A DNA stretch of 12,319 nt. Source: Porticoccaceae bacterium UBA4026. Its GTDB lineage: Bacteria; Pseudomonadota; Gammaproteobacteria; Pseudomonadales; Porticoccaceae. Position 1 is the first letter of the stretch. Every line of letters begins with the position of its first letter. The translations under genes and the position numbers were made by a program. The stretch is taken from assembly GCA_002382445.1 (NCBI GenBank), contig DGAQ01000043.1:3749-16067 (forward strand), written 5' to 3'. The notes under the pieces are model-generated. The model was not told the DNA's origin. It did not search any database and was given only the letters and a program-made list of their open reading frames with translations. This document shows, one piece after another, positions 12,139-12,319 of this stretch.

Positions 12139-12319
12139 ATGAAAAAAGATCTCCACGAAATAATTATAACAGCCCTTGAAGACGTTAAAGCTCAAGATAT
12201 TGTAAGCATTGACGTCAAAAAGTTAACTGGCATCATGGACACCATGGTAGTCGCGAGCGGAAACTCTAGTCGCCAGGTAAAATCTCTAGCAAACAATGTT
12301 GCGGTCGACGCTAAGAAGG
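12139..12319 (+). CDS. rsfS: Ribosomal silencing factor RsfS (5' part, runs off the window)
   Basis: The 60 visible residues begin MKKDLHEIIITALEDVKAQD and continue with SIDVKKLTGIMDTMVVASG and NSSRQVKSLANNV, the RsfS/YbeB family signature (…D…V..L…D..VI.SG.S.RQ…). RsfS binds ribosomal protein L14 on the 50S subunit and prevents subunit joining when nutrients are scarce. It starts nine bases after nadD and is surely in the same operon. Confidence 0.93.
   Translation, partial: MKKDLHEIIITALEDVKAQDIVSIDVKKLTGIMDTMVVASGNSSRQVKSLANNVAVDAKK

Overview
The window looks like chromosomal DNA of a gammaproteobacterium, probably a marine or aquatic relative of the Cellvibrionales/Pseudomonadales/Oceanospirillales. 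The reasons are the proA-nadD-rsfS order at the right end, a full-length release factor 3 (prfC), a Dcp-type M3 peptidase, a TraR/DksA zinc-finger protein and an FMN riboswitch ahead of a lumazine synthase. This placement rests on gene order and protein resemblance, not on a search.

Layout. 1-1195 (+, visibly GC-richer): the 3' end of a dcp-like peptidyl-dipeptidase and a 120-aa DksA-family protein. 1265-2063 (+): promoter, FMN riboswitch and a type II lumazine synthase (ribH). 2110-5980 (-): prfC, two paralogous 201-aa lysophospholipid-type acyltransferases and a TSUP (TauE/SafE-like) permease, all in one direction and convergent with ribH. 5911-8852: an accessory region built into the 5' end of prfC. 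9049-12319 (+): hemH, proA, nadD and the start of rsfS, ordinary core genes.

The most interesting part is the accessory region. The first ~70 bases of prfC plus its leader occur once intact (5912-6020), once as a gap-free ~73%-identical copy 2,340 bases away (8252-8360), and a third, more decayed time (8784-8852). Each copy ends, on the side facing the prfC body, at the codons for residues I18-P22. This is where SXT/R391-type integrative elements are known to insert. The two displaced copies are also flanked by a related ~80-base sequence that looks like an element end. Read along the minus strand this gives two tandem modules, each an element end, then cargo, then a replacement prfC 5' end. 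The larger module carries a complete hipBA toxin-antitoxin operon with an unusually long HipB and four regularly spaced operators. The smaller (531 bases) carries only what looks like the C-terminal stub of an AbiEii-type toxin. No integrase is present, so these look like att-flanked passengers or decayed islands that supply prfC with its present start.

How the genes work together: Dcp and the DksA-like protein serve peptide turnover and possibly RNA-polymerase modulation; the riboswitch tunes riboflavin synthesis to FMN; RF3 recycles release factors; the acyltransferases and permease are envelope functions; HemH completes heme synthesis; ProA, NadD and RsfS serve proline synthesis, NAD synthesis and ribosome silencing. 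hipBA is the only complete accessory system, and prfC now lies directly downstream of it.
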